Shown here in pieces: positions 8,609 to 17,153 of a DNA stretch of 64,000 nt. Every line of letters begins with the position of its first letter. The first letter of the stretch is position 1. A program made the position numbers and the translations under genes. Origin of the DNA: Aliiroseovarius sp. F47248L (lineage in GTDB: Bacteria; Pseudomonadota; Alphaproteobacteria; Rhodobacterales; Rhodobacteraceae). The stretch is from assembly GCF_023016085.1 (NCBI RefSeq), contig NZ_JALKBF010000001.1, positions 744,001 to 808,000 on the forward strand, given 5' to 3'. Under the pieces are notes generated by a model. That model was not told where the DNA came from and did no database searches. It saw only the letters and a list, made by a program, of their open reading frames with translations.

Positions 8609-8629
8609 GAACGACAATCATTGTCGTTC
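8609..8629 (+). promoter_or_regulatory. Perfect 10-bp palindrome before the dimeric-barrel gene
   Basis: GAACGACAAT and ATTGTCGTTC are separated by one base and end 13 bp before the start codon at 8643. A second, smaller hairpin (CGCTC/GAGCG) lies at 8583-8599. A TATACT box is at about 8570. It could be an operator or a hairpin that affects the ribosome site; nothing indicates a terminator. Confidence 0.5.
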
Positions 8630-8642
8630 CAAGAAAGGGTGA

Positions 8643-8939
8643 ATGAATATGTATGCTCGCGTTACACCTTACAAAATGAAGCCCGGAAGCAAAGCTGCTG
8701 CAACAAAAATTATGGAGAGCCTGAAAGACAAGATCATGGCGTTGCCAGGCCAGAAATCCTTCCTGAATGTCATGAATGATGATGAGGGGTCTGGCTATGT
8801 TATCTCGACCACAGAGTTGGCAGAGATGAGCCCGGAAACCGGCGAGAAGGTCAAAGCGCTTTGGTCTGCTTTTTCCGAGTTTCTTGAAAATGATCCCAAG
8901 GCGAAATCCTATACTGTCATCGCGAATTGGAAGGCCTGA
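8643..8939 (+). CDS. Small dimeric alpha/beta-barrel (ABM-like) protein
   Basis: A 98-residue soluble protein. The pattern of a first strand (MYARVTPYKMKPG), a long helix, a strand (GQKSFLNVMNDDEGSGYVISTTE), a second helix and a final strand (AKSYTVIANWKA) fits the ferredoxin-like fold of the antibiotic-biosynthesis-monooxygenase/dimeric barrel superfamily. Members act as monooxygenases, heme-degrading enzymes or sensors; no catalytic residue can be assigned here. ATG 8643 is used; ATG 8649 is possible. The gene stands alone, preceded by an unusual palindrome. Confidence 0.75.
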   Translation: MNMYARVTPYKMKPGSKAAATKIMESLKDKIMALPGQKSFLNVMNDDEGSGYVISTTELAEMSPETGEKVKALWSAFSEFLENDPKAKSYTVIANWKA

Positions 8940-8965
8940 GTGCTGAGTGGCATGATAGGACAGTT

Positions 8966-9331
8966 CTATTCGTGCTGAACAATCACGGCTTCGAAATCGA
9001 CATCGCTCGTGACCATCGTGTGATGGCCTTTGCCATGCTTGTCTTCCATATGCCACACGTCGCCTTTGGCGATATCGCGGGTTTCTCCGTTGCTTGCGGT
9101 GACTTTGATGCTGCCCGCCAGACAGATCAGTTTTTGGCGCACCGGGGTGGGATGGATTGGTTCGTTCCATCCCGCGCGCAGGCGCAGAAACATCATCTGG
9201 CGTGCAGGTTCGGGGTCTGAGACCTCGATGTCTTGCGCCGGTGGTGCAAAGCTGCGCGGCGCAAGCGTGATGTCGATATCGCTCCAATGACTTTCGCCCG
9301 CCTCATCTGCATAAAGTTTGACATACTTCAT
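8966..9331 (-). CDS. Cupin domain-containing protein
   Basis: A 121-residue single-domain protein. The C-terminal half has cupin features: a first strand pair with LAGSIKVTASNGETRDIAKG and a second motif ending in HHTMVTSDVDFEAVIVQ. The metal-binding histidine set is only partly preserved (HPTPVRQ and KHGKGHH), so enzymatic activity is uncertain; a sensory or small-molecule-binding role is as likely. The start at 9331 is supported by GAGGAG five bases upstream. It is a single gene convergent with the dimeric-barrel gene. Confidence 0.78.
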   Translation of the reverse strand: MKYVKLYADEAGESHWSDIDITLAPRSFAPPAQDIEVSDPEPARQMMFLRLRAGWNEPIHPTPVRQKLICLAGSIKVTASNGETRDIAKGDVWHMEDKHGKGHHTMVTSDVDFEAVIVQHE

Positions 9332-9435
9332 AGGCTCCTCCGCGACCGACTGCGCCTGTTGGAGTACCACATCTTTTGGGTTTGGCCTATTCAAACGCCA
9401 CGCATTTCAAACGAACGATATCGGTGGGCATGAGA

Positions 9436-9462
9436 AAAGGGCGGGCCGATGGCTCGCCCTTT
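9436..9462 (-). terminator. Rho-independent terminator of fpr
   Basis: A 12-bp stem (AAAGGGCGGGCC with GGCTCGCCCTTT, one G-U pair) with a GAT loop. On the minus strand it is followed by TTCTC, giving a T-rich tail of TTTTCT. It lies 47 bp past the fpr stop codon. Confidence 0.8.
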
Positions 9463-9508
9463 GCGCTTAATGCCCTTGATATCCGGCTGGCCCGGACTGT
9501 GTGCCGCT

Positions 9509-10363
9509 TTATTCCAGAAACGCCTTTTCAACCACATATTGGGCAGGCTTGGAGTTAGCACCCTCTTCAAGACCTGCTTCTTCCAGCAACTCCTTGAGTT
9601 CCAGGTTGAACGGCAGGTTGCCGCAAATCATCGCACGGTCGTTTTCCGGGCAGAGGGGGGCGATGCCCAGATCTGCAAACACCTCGCCAGAGCGGATCAG
9701 ATCGGTGATCCGGCCCATCTTGGGGCTCTCTTCGCGCGTGGTGGTCGGATAGTATTTGATCTTCTTCCAGAAGCCTTCGCCGATAACTTCATTCAGAAGC
9801 TCATCATGCTTCAGGCTTTCGATCAGGTTCGCACCATAGGTCAGTTCTCCCACTTCACGGCAGGTATGGGTGATGATGATCTCGTCGTAATCCTCATAAG
9901 TTTGCGGTTCACGCAGCAGCGAAGCGAAGGGAGCAAACCCGGTGCCTGTGGCAAAGAACCAGATGCGTTTCCCGGGGATCAGCGCGTCATGCACCAACGT
10001 GCCGACAGGCTTGGGGCGCAGAATGATCTGATCGCCTGCCTTGATGTGCTGAAGTTTCGAGGTCAGCGGGCCATCAGGCACTTTAATCGAATAGAACTCT
10101 AGTTCCTCATCCCATGACGGGCTGGCAATCGAATAGGCGCGCAGAAGTGGCTTTTGTTTGCCGGTATTGGGGTCCGGGTCGCCCATCAATCCGATCATCA
10201 CGAATTCGCCCGAGCGGAAGCGCAGGGTTTGCGGTCGCGTGCAGCGGAACCGAAACAAGCGGTCGGTGTAATGTTCCACCTCGGTCACGGTTTGCGCGTC
10301 GGGCAGGGTGGGAACGGGTTTTACTTTTGCTTCAGCATCCATCACGGGCGTCACTTTATTCAT
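9509..10363 (-). CDS. fpr: Ferredoxin--NADP(+) reductase
   Basis: A 284-residue FAD enzyme that exchanges electrons between NADPH and ferredoxin or flavodoxin. The FAD-binding block is PLLRAYSIASPSWDE (RxYS motif), the NADP-binding block starts at FFATGTGFAPFASLL, and the chain ends YVVEKAFLE, the C-terminus typical of Rhodobacter-type bacterial FPRs. It lies downstream of the sulfite/APS reductase operon on the same strand, separated by a 68-bp gap with a hairpin. It may supply the reduced ferredoxin that the ferredoxin-type sulfite reductase needs; this link is inferred from position. Start ATG 10363 lacks a clear ribosome site; a TTG at 10372 is in frame. Confidence 0.93.
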   Translation of the reverse strand: MNKVTPVMDAEAKVKPVPTLPDAQTVTEVEHYTDRLFRFRCTRPQTLRFRSGEFVMIGLMGDPDPNTGKQKPLLRAYSIASPSWDEELEFYSIKVPDGPLTSKLQHIKAGDQIILRPKPVGTLVHDALIPGKRIWFFATGTGFAPFASLLREPQTYEDYDEIIITHTCREVGELTYGANLIESLKHDELLNEVIGEGFWKKIKYYPTTTREESPKMGRITDLIRSGEVFADLGIAPLCPENDRAMICGNLPFNLELKELLEEAGLEEGANSKPAQYVVEKAFLE

Positions 10364-10373
10364 GTGTATCAAC

Positions 10374-10392
10374 GGGGCACACGGCCCCGTCC
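10374..10392 (-). other. Stem-loop just upstream of fpr
   Basis: ACGGGG pairs with CCCCGT across a seven-base loop. It ends about 10 bases before the fpr ATG and occupies the place where a ribosome site would be expected. It may affect fpr translation or mark an RNA processing site between the cys genes and fpr. Confidence 0.45.
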
Positions 10393-10431
10393 TTTTCTGT
10401 CTGCGTATATAAGGAGGATGAGCGAAAGGGT

Positions 10432-10842
10432 CTAGCCAGTCAGCCGCGACCGATAGTCATAGGCTTGCCAGTCCGCGCGCGATAGCCAGTCCGCTTCGGG
10501 TTGGCGCAGGGACAGGTCTTCGCTGATCTCGACCTCGTCAAAGCCGGACCGCCGCGCCATGGCGTATTGGTCCGAGATCACATGCCCATGCGCCCGCAAG
10601 CGACCCGTGTATCCCAACAGGCGCAACTGGCGACCCAGCGTGAAGCCACGCCCATCCGCGAAAGACGGAAAGTCGATGCGGATCATGTCGACGCCAGCCA
10701 TCAACTGCGCCAGCGTCGCGGGGTCGGTTTCAGACGCCAGATGCAGCCCACGCGTGTCATTTGCGGCGCGGTCTTCGGGCGTGGCGAAACCGTGGGACCA
10801 GTCATCATGGGCAAAGCCCGCGTCTGTTACGATAACGCTCAT
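10432..10842 (-). CDS. DUF934 domain-containing protein of the sulfate-reduction operon
   Basis: A 136-residue protein. IRIDFPSFADGRGFTLGRQL and LRLLGYTGRLRAHGHVISDQ form the DUF934 signature, a family found almost only next to cysI and cysH in proteobacteria. Its biochemical role is not established; a partner or assembly function for sulfite reductase is assumed. The start ATG (10842-10840) overlaps the cysH stop in an ATGA arrangement, showing translational coupling and fixing the start. Confidence 0.9.
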   Translation of the reverse strand: MSVIVTDAGFAHDDWSHGFATPEDRAANDTRGLHLASETDPATLAQLMAGVDMIRIDFPSFADGRGFTLGRQLRLLGYTGRLRAHGHVISDQYAMARRSGFDEVEISEDLSLRQPEADWLSRADWQAYDYRSRLTG

Positions 10843-11579
10843 GCGCCTGCTCCTATTCGTTGCATTTTGCCATCCACGAAATGGATGCCGCATTCTGTCT
10901 TTTCCGCCCCACGCCAACGCCCGGCGCGCGGGTCTTCCCCCGGTTTCACCGGCGAGGTGCACGGCGCACAGCCGATTGAAGGGAAGCCGCGCCCGACCAG
11001 CGGGTGGCGCGGCAGGCGGTTGTTGATCATATAGTCGCGCACGTCCTCGGACGCCCAGTGGGCCAGCGGGTTGACCTTCAGGCGGTTGTCTTCGGCCTCG
11101 AAGAACTGAAGATCGACGCGTTTGCCGCCCTGAAATCGCTTGCGCCCGGTAATCCAGCCGTCAACGCCTGTCAGGGCGTTTTCCAGTGGCTCGACCTTGC
11201 GCAGGTCACAGCAGGCATCAGTGTCGGCCAGATGCAGGATGTTGTCCGGGTCGCGTTTGAACAGCTCGTTTGCGTCCGGGTGGATGACCCGCACATCGGT
11301 CAGGCCCAGCTTTTCCGAGACCTCGACCTGATACTCCAGCGTTTCCTGAAACAGCATCTGCGTGTCCAGAAAGATAACAGGAACTGTCCGATCAATGCGC
11401 GACACCATGTGCAACAGCACGACGCTTTCCGCGCCGAAGCTCGACACCATCGCCAGCGCGCCGATCGTGCTGTCCGTCAGGGCGCGTTCAATGACTGAGG
11501 TGGCCGAATGGTGCTTGTAGCGCGCATTCAGCGTTTCGACCCGTTCAGCGGGGGCGGGAAGGGGGGCTTCAAGCGGCAT
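10839..11579 (-). CDS. cysH: Adenylylsulfate (APS) reductase, thioredoxin-dependent
   Basis: A 246-residue enzyme that reduces activated sulfate to sulfite in cysteine synthesis. It carries the four Fe-S cysteines as Cys123-Cys124 (DACCDLRKVEPL) and Cys204/Cys207 (GCAPCTSPVKPGED), which in this family indicate APS rather than PAPS as substrate. The C-terminal ECGIH holds the catalytic Cys230. The substrate-binding SSFGAES loop is near residues 46-52. It overlaps the end of cysI by 11 bp and the DUF934 start by 4 bp, so these genes are a single coupled unit. Confidence 0.95.
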   Translation of the reverse strand: MPLEAPLPAPAERVETLNARYKHHSATSVIERALTDSTIGALAMVSSFGAESVVLLHMVSRIDRTVPVIFLDTQMLFQETLEYQVEVSEKLGLTDVRVIHPDANELFKRDPDNILHLADTDACCDLRKVEPLENALTGVDGWITGRKRFQGGKRVDLQFFEAEDNRLKVNPLAHWASEDVRDYMINNRLPRHPLVGRGFPSIGCAPCTSPVKPGEDPRAGRWRGAEKTECGIHFVDGKMQRIGAGA

Positions 11580-13239
11580 TGGTCTTCGCCTCCTCAGGAT
11601 AGAGCGCGGCCTTGAAGGGCGCTTCGCCCAGACGACGGAAGGCGTCGATGAAGGTCTCGCTGTCGTCGTCGCGCAGGTCCAGATAGGCCAGCACAAGGCG
11701 TTCGATGGCTGGCACGATCTGGTCATAGGCGAAGCCCGGCCCGGCGCGTTTGCCGATCACCGTATCGGGGCCAGCGTCACCGCCAAGGGTGATCTGGTAG
11801 TTCTCGACGCCCGCGCGATCCAGCCCAAGAATGCCGATATGACCCAGATGGTGATGCCCGCAGGCGTTGATGCAGCCCGAGATCTTGATTTGCAGGTGGC
11901 CGATATCGTGTTCGATCTTCAACTCGTCAAAACGTTCGGCAATCTCCTGCGCGACCGGGATCGAGCGTGCCGTGGCCAACGCGCAATAATCCATCCCAGG
12001 GCAGGCGATGATGTCCGAAATCAGACCGGCATTCGCCGTCGCAAGCCCATGTGCGCGCAGGGTCGCAAAGATCGCGGGCAGGTCTGCGCGGTGGACATGG
12101 GGCAGGATCACGTTCTGTTCGTGGCTGATGCGAATATCGCCATGGGCGTAGTGCTCGGCCAAATCGGCAATCACGCGCATCTGGTCGGCAGAGGCATCCC
12201 CCGGTGTCGCCCCATGCGCTTTCATCGAGATCGTGACGATGCCGTAGCCTTCGGCACGGTGCTCTGCGATGTTGGTGTCGACCCACGACCGGAAGATCGG
12301 GTCGGTGTCGCGGGCGGTGTGATAGGTGTCCAACGGAGCCGACTTGAACTCGGGGGCTTTGAAGTTTGCAGCAATATCGTTGAAATGTTCTTGGTCCACA
12401 CCCGAGAACAGCGGGCGCAATTGCGCGAACCGCGTCTCGACCAGCTCGTTGATCTTGTCGATCCCGTTTTCCATCGTGGTGATCTTGATGCGCGCCTTGT
12501 ATTTGTTGTCGCGACGGCCCAGCGAGTTGTAGACGCTGACGATTGCCTCGACATAGGGTAGCAAGTCAGCGCGGGGCAGGAAGTCTTTAAGCACCTGACC
12601 CACGACCGGCGTGCGGCCAAGGCCGCCACCGACGATGATCTGATAGCCAACCTCGCCCGCGTCGTTCTTCACGATGCGGATGCCGATATCATGCGCCTTG
12701 GTCACGGCGCGGTCGGCTTTTGATCCGGTCACGGCCAGCTTGAACTTGCGCGGCAGGAACTGGAATTCCGGATGGTCCGTGGACCACTGGCGCAAAAGTT
12801 CGGCGGTGGGGCGGGGATCTTCAACCTCATCGGCCGCGGCACCTGCGAAATGGTCGGCGGTCACGTTTCGGATGGTGTTGCCCGAGGTCTGGATGGCGTG
12901 CATCCCCACGTCGGCCAACGCATCGAGCATATCGGGAATGTCGGCCAGACGCGGCCAGTTGTATTGGATATTCTGACGCGTGGTCCAATGGCCATAGCCC
13001 TTGTCCCAACGTTCGGAAATCATCGCAAGCTGGCGCAACTGATTGGGGTTGAGTGAGCCATAGGGGATCGCGACCCGCAGCATATAAGCGTGCAGTTGCA
13101 GATAGACGCCGTTCATAAGGCGCAGCGGTTTGAATTCATCCTCGGTCAGTGCGCCCGAGATGCGGCGCGCGACCTGCGCACGAAACTGGCCCACGCGGTT
13201 GCGAACAAAGCCTTCGTCAAAATTGTTGTAATCATACAT
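11569..13239 (-). CDS. cysI: Sulfite reductase, ferredoxin-type hemoprotein
   Basis: A 556-residue siroheme/[4Fe-4S] enzyme for the six-electron reduction of sulfite to sulfide. Two nitrite/sulfite reductase repeats are seen. The cofactor cysteines are in ACPGMDYCALATARS and SGCINACGHHHLGH. The name cysI is by convention; there is no flavoprotein cysJ nearby, so electrons probably come from ferredoxin. The start at 13239 (MYDYNNFDEGFVRNRVGQFR) matches the family and overlaps the DUF2849 stop by 8 bp. The usual roseobacter neighbour cysG (siroheme synthase) is not adjacent here. Confidence 0.93.
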   Translation of the reverse strand: MYDYNNFDEGFVRNRVGQFRAQVARRISGALTEDEFKPLRLMNGVYLQLHAYMLRVAIPYGSLNPNQLRQLAMISERWDKGYGHWTTRQNIQYNWPRLADIPDMLDALADVGMHAIQTSGNTIRNVTADHFAGAAADEVEDPRPTAELLRQWSTDHPEFQFLPRKFKLAVTGSKADRAVTKAHDIGIRIVKNDAGEVGYQIIVGGGLGRTPVVGQVLKDFLPRADLLPYVEAIVSVYNSLGRRDNKYKARIKITTMENGIDKINELVETRFAQLRPLFSGVDQEHFNDIAANFKAPEFKSAPLDTYHTARDTDPIFRSWVDTNIAEHRAEGYGIVTISMKAHGATPGDASADQMRVIADLAEHYAHGDIRISHEQNVILPHVHRADLPAIFATLRAHGLATANAGLISDIIACPGMDYCALATARSIPVAQEIAERFDELKIEHDIGHLQIKISGCINACGHHHLGHIGILGLDRAGVENYQITLGGDAGPDTVIGKRAGPGFAYDQIVPAIERLVLAYLDLRDDDSETFIDAFRRLGEAPFKAALYPEEAKTNAA

Positions 13240-13558
13240 GGGCGGCGGCCTCCGGCTGCGCATGGGCGATCTGTTTGCCGTGGAAGCGGTTCGAGGGCCC
13301 TTTGGAGCGGAACGCTTCGCGGAAGTGGGTGGGGACGGGGCCATTGGGGCCAGCCTTGGCGTCGGCCAGATAGGCGCCCACGGCGATCTCGGGTTGGATT
13401 TCGGCCAGCGCAAGTTGGGTGGCGGCCTCGGCCTCGTCCTCGATCAGCCATGCCATACACATATCGCGCACCCAGGCACCATTGCGGGCCAGATATATCA
13501 CATCGCCTTCGACAAGGTCGTTTGCGGTAACCACTTTGGGGGTGAAGGGGCGGGGCAT
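13232..13558 (-). CDS. DUF2849 domain-containing protein, first gene of the cys operon
   Basis: A 108-residue protein. The opening PFTPKVVTANDLVEGDVIYL and the later ATQLALAEIQ and VGAYLADAK blocks are the DUF2849 signature. The family accompanies cysI in Rhodobacterales and rhizobia; its function is not known. The start ATG 13558 is the only one that begins at the conserved block. It overlaps cysI by 8 bp. The leader (13559-13698) is shared with the divergent Lrp/AsnC gene and must hold the operon promoter. Confidence 0.9.
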   Translation of the reverse strand: MPRPFTPKVVTANDLVEGDVIYLARNGAWVRDMCMAWLIEDEAEAATQLALAEIQPEIAVGAYLADAKAGPNGPVPTHFREAFRSKGPSNRFHGKQIAHAQPEAAAHV

Positions 13559-13698
13559 GGCCAGTCCTTTCTTATTGCGTTCCCGCTCTATATAGGACAT
13601 TTTCCCACCAAACAGCGATATGCTGCGCAAGATAAGGAACATTGTTTCGGTTTCGCGGTGTCGCAGAACGTATGGACCAAAAGAAGGAAGAAAACGAA

Positions 13699-14160
13699 AT
13701 GTCTGTTCGGCTGGACGAGATTGACCGAAAAATCCTGCGCGAGCTGCAAGGCGACGCCAGTCAGTCACTGGACGTGATTGCCAAGAAAGTCGGGTCATCC
13801 AAGACCCCGGTCTGGAACCGGATTCGCAAAATGCGCGAAGGCGGTGTGATTGGCAAAAACACAATGGTGATGGATGCCGAAAGCCTTGGATTCGAGGCGT
13901 GTTTCTTTGTCCTGATCCGCACCTCGGAACACGATGCCGATTGGCAAAAGGATTTCCTGAAGGCGCTCATGGCGCGGCCAGAAGTGATGGAAGCACACCG
14001 GCTGGCGGGCGAAATCGATTATATCCTGAAAGTCCGCGTGAAGAACGCCCGCGCCTATGACGAGTTCTATCAGGCGCTGATCTCCGAGGTGAAAATCTTC
14101 AACGTGACAGCCCTTTTGTCGATGGAAGAGATCAAGTTCTCGACCGAGCTTCCGATCTGA
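13699..14160 (+). CDS. Lrp/AsnC family transcriptional regulator
   Basis: A 153-residue regulator with an N-terminal helix-turn-helix (LDEIDRKILRELQGDASQSL, then SKTPVWNRIRKMREGGVI) and a C-terminal AsnC effector domain (EAHRLAGEIDYILKVRVKNA). It is divergent from the DUF2849-cysI-cysH-DUF934 operon with 140 bp between starts, so control of sulfite reduction is the likely role, perhaps in response to an amino acid of the cysteine/methionine branch. I chose ATG 13699; ATG 13672 adds a polar MDQKKEENE stretch and cannot be excluded. Its stop codon abuts that of the P450 gene. Confidence 0.9.
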   Translation: MSVRLDEIDRKILRELQGDASQSLDVIAKKVGSSKTPVWNRIRKMREGGVIGKNTMVMDAESLGFEACFFVLIRTSEHDADWQKDFLKALMARPEVMEAHRLAGEIDYILKVRVKNARAYDEFYQALISEVKIFNVTALLSMEEIKFSTELPI

Positions 14161-15336
14161 TCACGCACTGACCATCAGCTTTTCCAGCCCGTGGAAGTGA
14201 TAAACATTGCCGAATTGCGGCGGGGCGGTCAGGCGCAGGTTCGGGCAGCGGTCAAACAGGATTGGCAGGGCGCGAGTCAGTTCCAGCCGGGCCAGCGGAG
14301 CACCAATGCAGAAATGCGCGCCTGCGCCGAAAGATGTGTTGGGCTTGATCGGGCGTGTTGGGTCGAAGATGTCCGGATCGTCCCAAACATCCGGGTCGCG
14401 ATTGGCCCCACCCAAAAGCAGCCCGATCTTGTCGCCGCGTTTGAAGCCCTCGCCGTAAAGCACTGTATCCTCATAAACATATCGCGTGAACATGTGCAGG
14501 GGCGGGTCGAAGCGCATTGTTTCCTCGATGGTTGCATCGCAGGCCTCCGGGGTAAGGGCTGATGCGGGTGCCTTCTGCTCCAGCAGCGTTTTTACTGCAA
14601 TCGCCATCGCGTGCACCGTCGCCTCGTGCCCCGCGTTCAGCAGAAGGATACAGGTCGATATCAACTCGTCGCTGGACAGTTTCTCACCTTCCGCTTCTGC
14701 GGCGATCAATTCAGTGATCAGGTCGTTGCGCGGGTCATTGCGGCGCTGATCCACATAGTCGCGCATGAAGGCGACGAAGGCTTCGGTTGCTGCGATCGCC
14801 TCGTCCTCGACCGCGCGGGTGCGCCGCGCCTGATACATCGAGACCATGGCGTTGGACCATCTGAGCAGATCATCCGCCATGTCTTCGGGCACGCCCAGCA
14901 GGCGGCAGATGATGATCACAGGAATGCGCGTCGCGAAGGTTGGCAGCAGGTCGAATTCGCCGCCCGGAAAAGCGTCGATCAGCTGGTGGGAAAGCTCGTC
15001 AATCTCTGGCCCCAGTTCCGCAATGCGGCGGCTGGTAAAGGCACGCAGCACCAGTTTGCGAAGCCGCGTGTGGCGCGGGGCTTCAAGTTCCAACATAGAA
15101 TGAGCCTCGACCGCGTAGAAGGGGGCGAGGTGGTCAGGAAATGTAAGCGGCTCAACGGGTTCACGCCCGAACCTGCGGTCACGCAACAGCGCGTTCACGG
15201 CCCGGAAGCTGACCGCTATCGGCATGTCATAATCCTCCCACCAGAAGATATCGCCACCCGTGCGGGCGCGGTCATAGAACGCATAAGGGTTCTGAATGAA
15301 ATCAGGGTCGGTCGGGGAATGAGTCAGGCGCAACAT
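14161..15336 (-). CDS. Cytochrome P450
   Basis: A 391-residue soluble class I bacterial P450. The heme-thiolate loop is FGAGAHFCIGAPLARLEL with the ligand Cys343. The I-helix oxygen-activation motif is NAGHEATVHAM, where the usual acidic-Thr pair is Glu-Ala-Thr. The ExxR motif is seen as EETMRF. It needs a ferredoxin and a ferredoxin reductase; none is adjacent, though fpr lies 4 kb away. The substrate is not predictable. It is divergent from dctB with 59 bp between starts. Nothing appears missing. Confidence 0.93.
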   Translation of the reverse strand: MLRLTHSPTDPDFIQNPYAFYDRARTGGDIFWWEDYDMPIAVSFRAVNALLRDRRFGREPVEPLTFPDHLAPFYAVEAHSMLELEAPRHTRLRKLVLRAFTSRRIAELGPEIDELSHQLIDAFPGGEFDLLPTFATRIPVIIICRLLGVPEDMADDLLRWSNAMVSMYQARRTRAVEDEAIAATEAFVAFMRDYVDQRRNDPRNDLITELIAAEAEGEKLSSDELISTCILLLNAGHEATVHAMAIAVKTLLEQKAPASALTPEACDATIEETMRFDPPLHMFTRYVYEDTVLYGEGFKRGDKIGLLLGGANRDPDVWDDPDIFDPTRPIKPNTSFGAGAHFCIGAPLARLELTRALPILFDRCPNLRLTAPPQFGNVYHFHGLEKLMVSA

Positions 15337-15395
15337 GGGCGCATGGTCGTCAAAGCGACTGGTCTTTGCAAGCGCAGCTTTCTATTCTTCCCCCC

Positions 15396-17153
15396 ATGTT
15401 TCGATACCTGCGCACGAAATGGGTCTTTCCCTTTCTCATTGGCACCCTTGCGATCAGTGCGGGTGTCTGGGCGGTGGCGTGGCGGGCTGCCTTGTCGCCG
15501 TTGTCCGAGCAAGCAGCGTCCGAACTTGCTCTGGCATCCGACCAATTGACGCGCCACCTGTTTCGCTATCGCGAACTGGCGGTGGTGCTGGCTGAACACC
15601 CGGTGCTGCGCGACCGTCTTGGCGGCGAAGTTGACAGTGATGGCGATGCGGACCGCCTTTTGCAGGCCATGGCAGATATGACGGGGGCGTATCACCTGTC
15701 GCTCGTCGGGCTTGATGGAAAGGTGCTCGCTGCGTCGGGCGAAGGCGAGGCGCAGCTCAACCCGCACGCGCCGTTGATTCACCGTGCGCTGACTGGTGCT
15801 TTGGGGGTCGAGGCGCGTTTCCAGCCGGTGCCGGAGCGCCCCACACAGCGCATATTTTCATTTGCTGCGCCCATGCATGGGCAACAGGGCCAGACTGAAG
15901 GCACGGTGATCGCGCGCACCGATCTGTTGGATTTCGAAGAAAACTGGCCATCGACCGCGGCGGCGTTGTTCTTCACTCTGAACAGAGATCGTGTGTTCGT
16001 CGCCAATCGGTTGGAACTTGTCGGTGCTGAACGCCCCCGCGAAGGCGTGCTGAAAAGCTCGGCCAGTCTGTGGACGGGACACGAGGTCTGGACGCTGGAT
16101 GCAGGTCCTTATCTGCCTGACCGGGCGCTGCACCTGACACGCGATCTGCCGGTGATCGGTCTATCTGGCGAAATCTTGCTGGACACAGCCCTGGCCGAAC
16201 GCACCGCGGCCTTATTGGCTGCGATTGCGGCTGCGATCTGCTTGGGGATCGGCGCGATGTTGCTGGCCGTTGGGGAACGGCGACGGGCGTTGAACAATCA
16301 ATTGAGACTGAAAGCTGCCGCAAACGCACGCCTTGAGGCGCGCGTGGCCGAACGCACCAAAGCCTTGTCTGCGGCCAACACTGACCTGTTGCGCGAAAAC
16401 CGTGAGAGGCGCGAGGCAGAAGCGGCCTTGAAAAAGGCACAGGCGGATCTGGTGCAGGCAGGCAAACTGTCGGCTCTTGGTCAGATGTCGGCGGGCATCA
16501 GTCACGAGTTAAACCAACCTCTTATGGCCATTCGGTCCTTTGCCGATAACGGTATGGTGTTTCTAAGACGTGGGCAGGCCGATCAGGCTGACCAGAACTT
16601 AAACCGGATTTCACAACAGGCGGGTCGGATGGACCGGATCATCAAAAATCTGCGTGCCTTTGCCCGGCAAGAAAGCGAACCAATCACTGATGTCGATCTG
16701 GCGAAGGTCGTGGATCAGGCACTTGAGATGCTTGAGTCTCGTATCCAATCAGAACGGGTGCGTGTGGAGTGGCGGCGACCGGAAGGCGCGCCCAAGGTGC
16801 GCGGTGGTGAAGTGCGGCTTCAGCAGGTGGTGATGAACCTGATCTCAAATGCGATGGATGCGATGGCTGGGCGGGTGCACAGAAAGATCGAGATTTCGCT
16901 GGAACCATCAACGGATCGTGTGACGCTGTCGGTACGCGATACCGGACCCGGCCTTGACGAACCCGACCGCATTTTCGACCCGTTTTACACCACCAAAGAG
17001 GTCAGCCCGACCGAGGGGATGGGGCTGGGTCTGTCGATCTCCTATGGTCTGGTGCAGAGCTTCGGCGGCGCGATCCGTGGGCGCAATCATCCCGATGGTG
17101 GGGCGATCTTTACCGTGGAACTTGACCGCGCCGGCGCGCAGGAGGCCGCATGA
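15396..17153 (+). CDS. dctB: C4-dicarboxylate sensor histidine kinase DctB
   Basis: A 585-residue inner-membrane kinase. A first membrane helix (about residues 9-30) is followed by a periplasmic PAS-like sensor domain, a second helix at about 275-297, a coiled coil, then the H box AGISHELNQPL with phospho-acceptor His370, the N box NLISNAMDAM, and the ATP-binding DTGPGLDE and GMGLGLSISYGL boxes. DctB senses C4-dicarboxylates outside the cell and phosphorylates DctD. The stop overlaps the dctD start by 4 bp. No ribosome site precedes ATG 15396, so the start could be leaderless or slightly misplaced. Confidence 0.92.
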   Translation: MFRYLRTKWVFPFLIGTLAISAGVWAVAWRAALSPLSEQAASELALASDQLTRHLFRYRELAVVLAEHPVLRDRLGGEVDSDGDADRLLQAMADMTGAYHLSLVGLDGKVLAASGEGEAQLNPHAPLIHRALTGALGVEARFQPVPERPTQRIFSFAAPMHGQQGQTEGTVIARTDLLDFEENWPSTAAALFFTLNRDRVFVANRLELVGAERPREGVLKSSASLWTGHEVWTLDAGPYLPDRALHLTRDLPVIGLSGEILLDTALAERTAALLAAIAAAICLGIGAMLLAVGERRRALNNQLRLKAAANARLEARVAERTKALSAANTDLLRENRERREAEAALKKAQADLVQAGKLSALGQMSAGISHELNQPLMAIRSFADNGMVFLRRGQADQADQNLNRISQQAGRMDRIIKNLRAFARQESEPITDVDLAKVVDQALEMLESRIQSERVRVEWRRPEGAPKVRGGEVRLQQVVMNLISNAMDAMAGRVHRKIEISLEPSTDRVTLSVRDTGPGLDEPDRIFDPFYTTKEVSPTEGMGLGLSISYGLVQSFGGAIRGRNHPDGGAIFTVELDRAGAQEAA

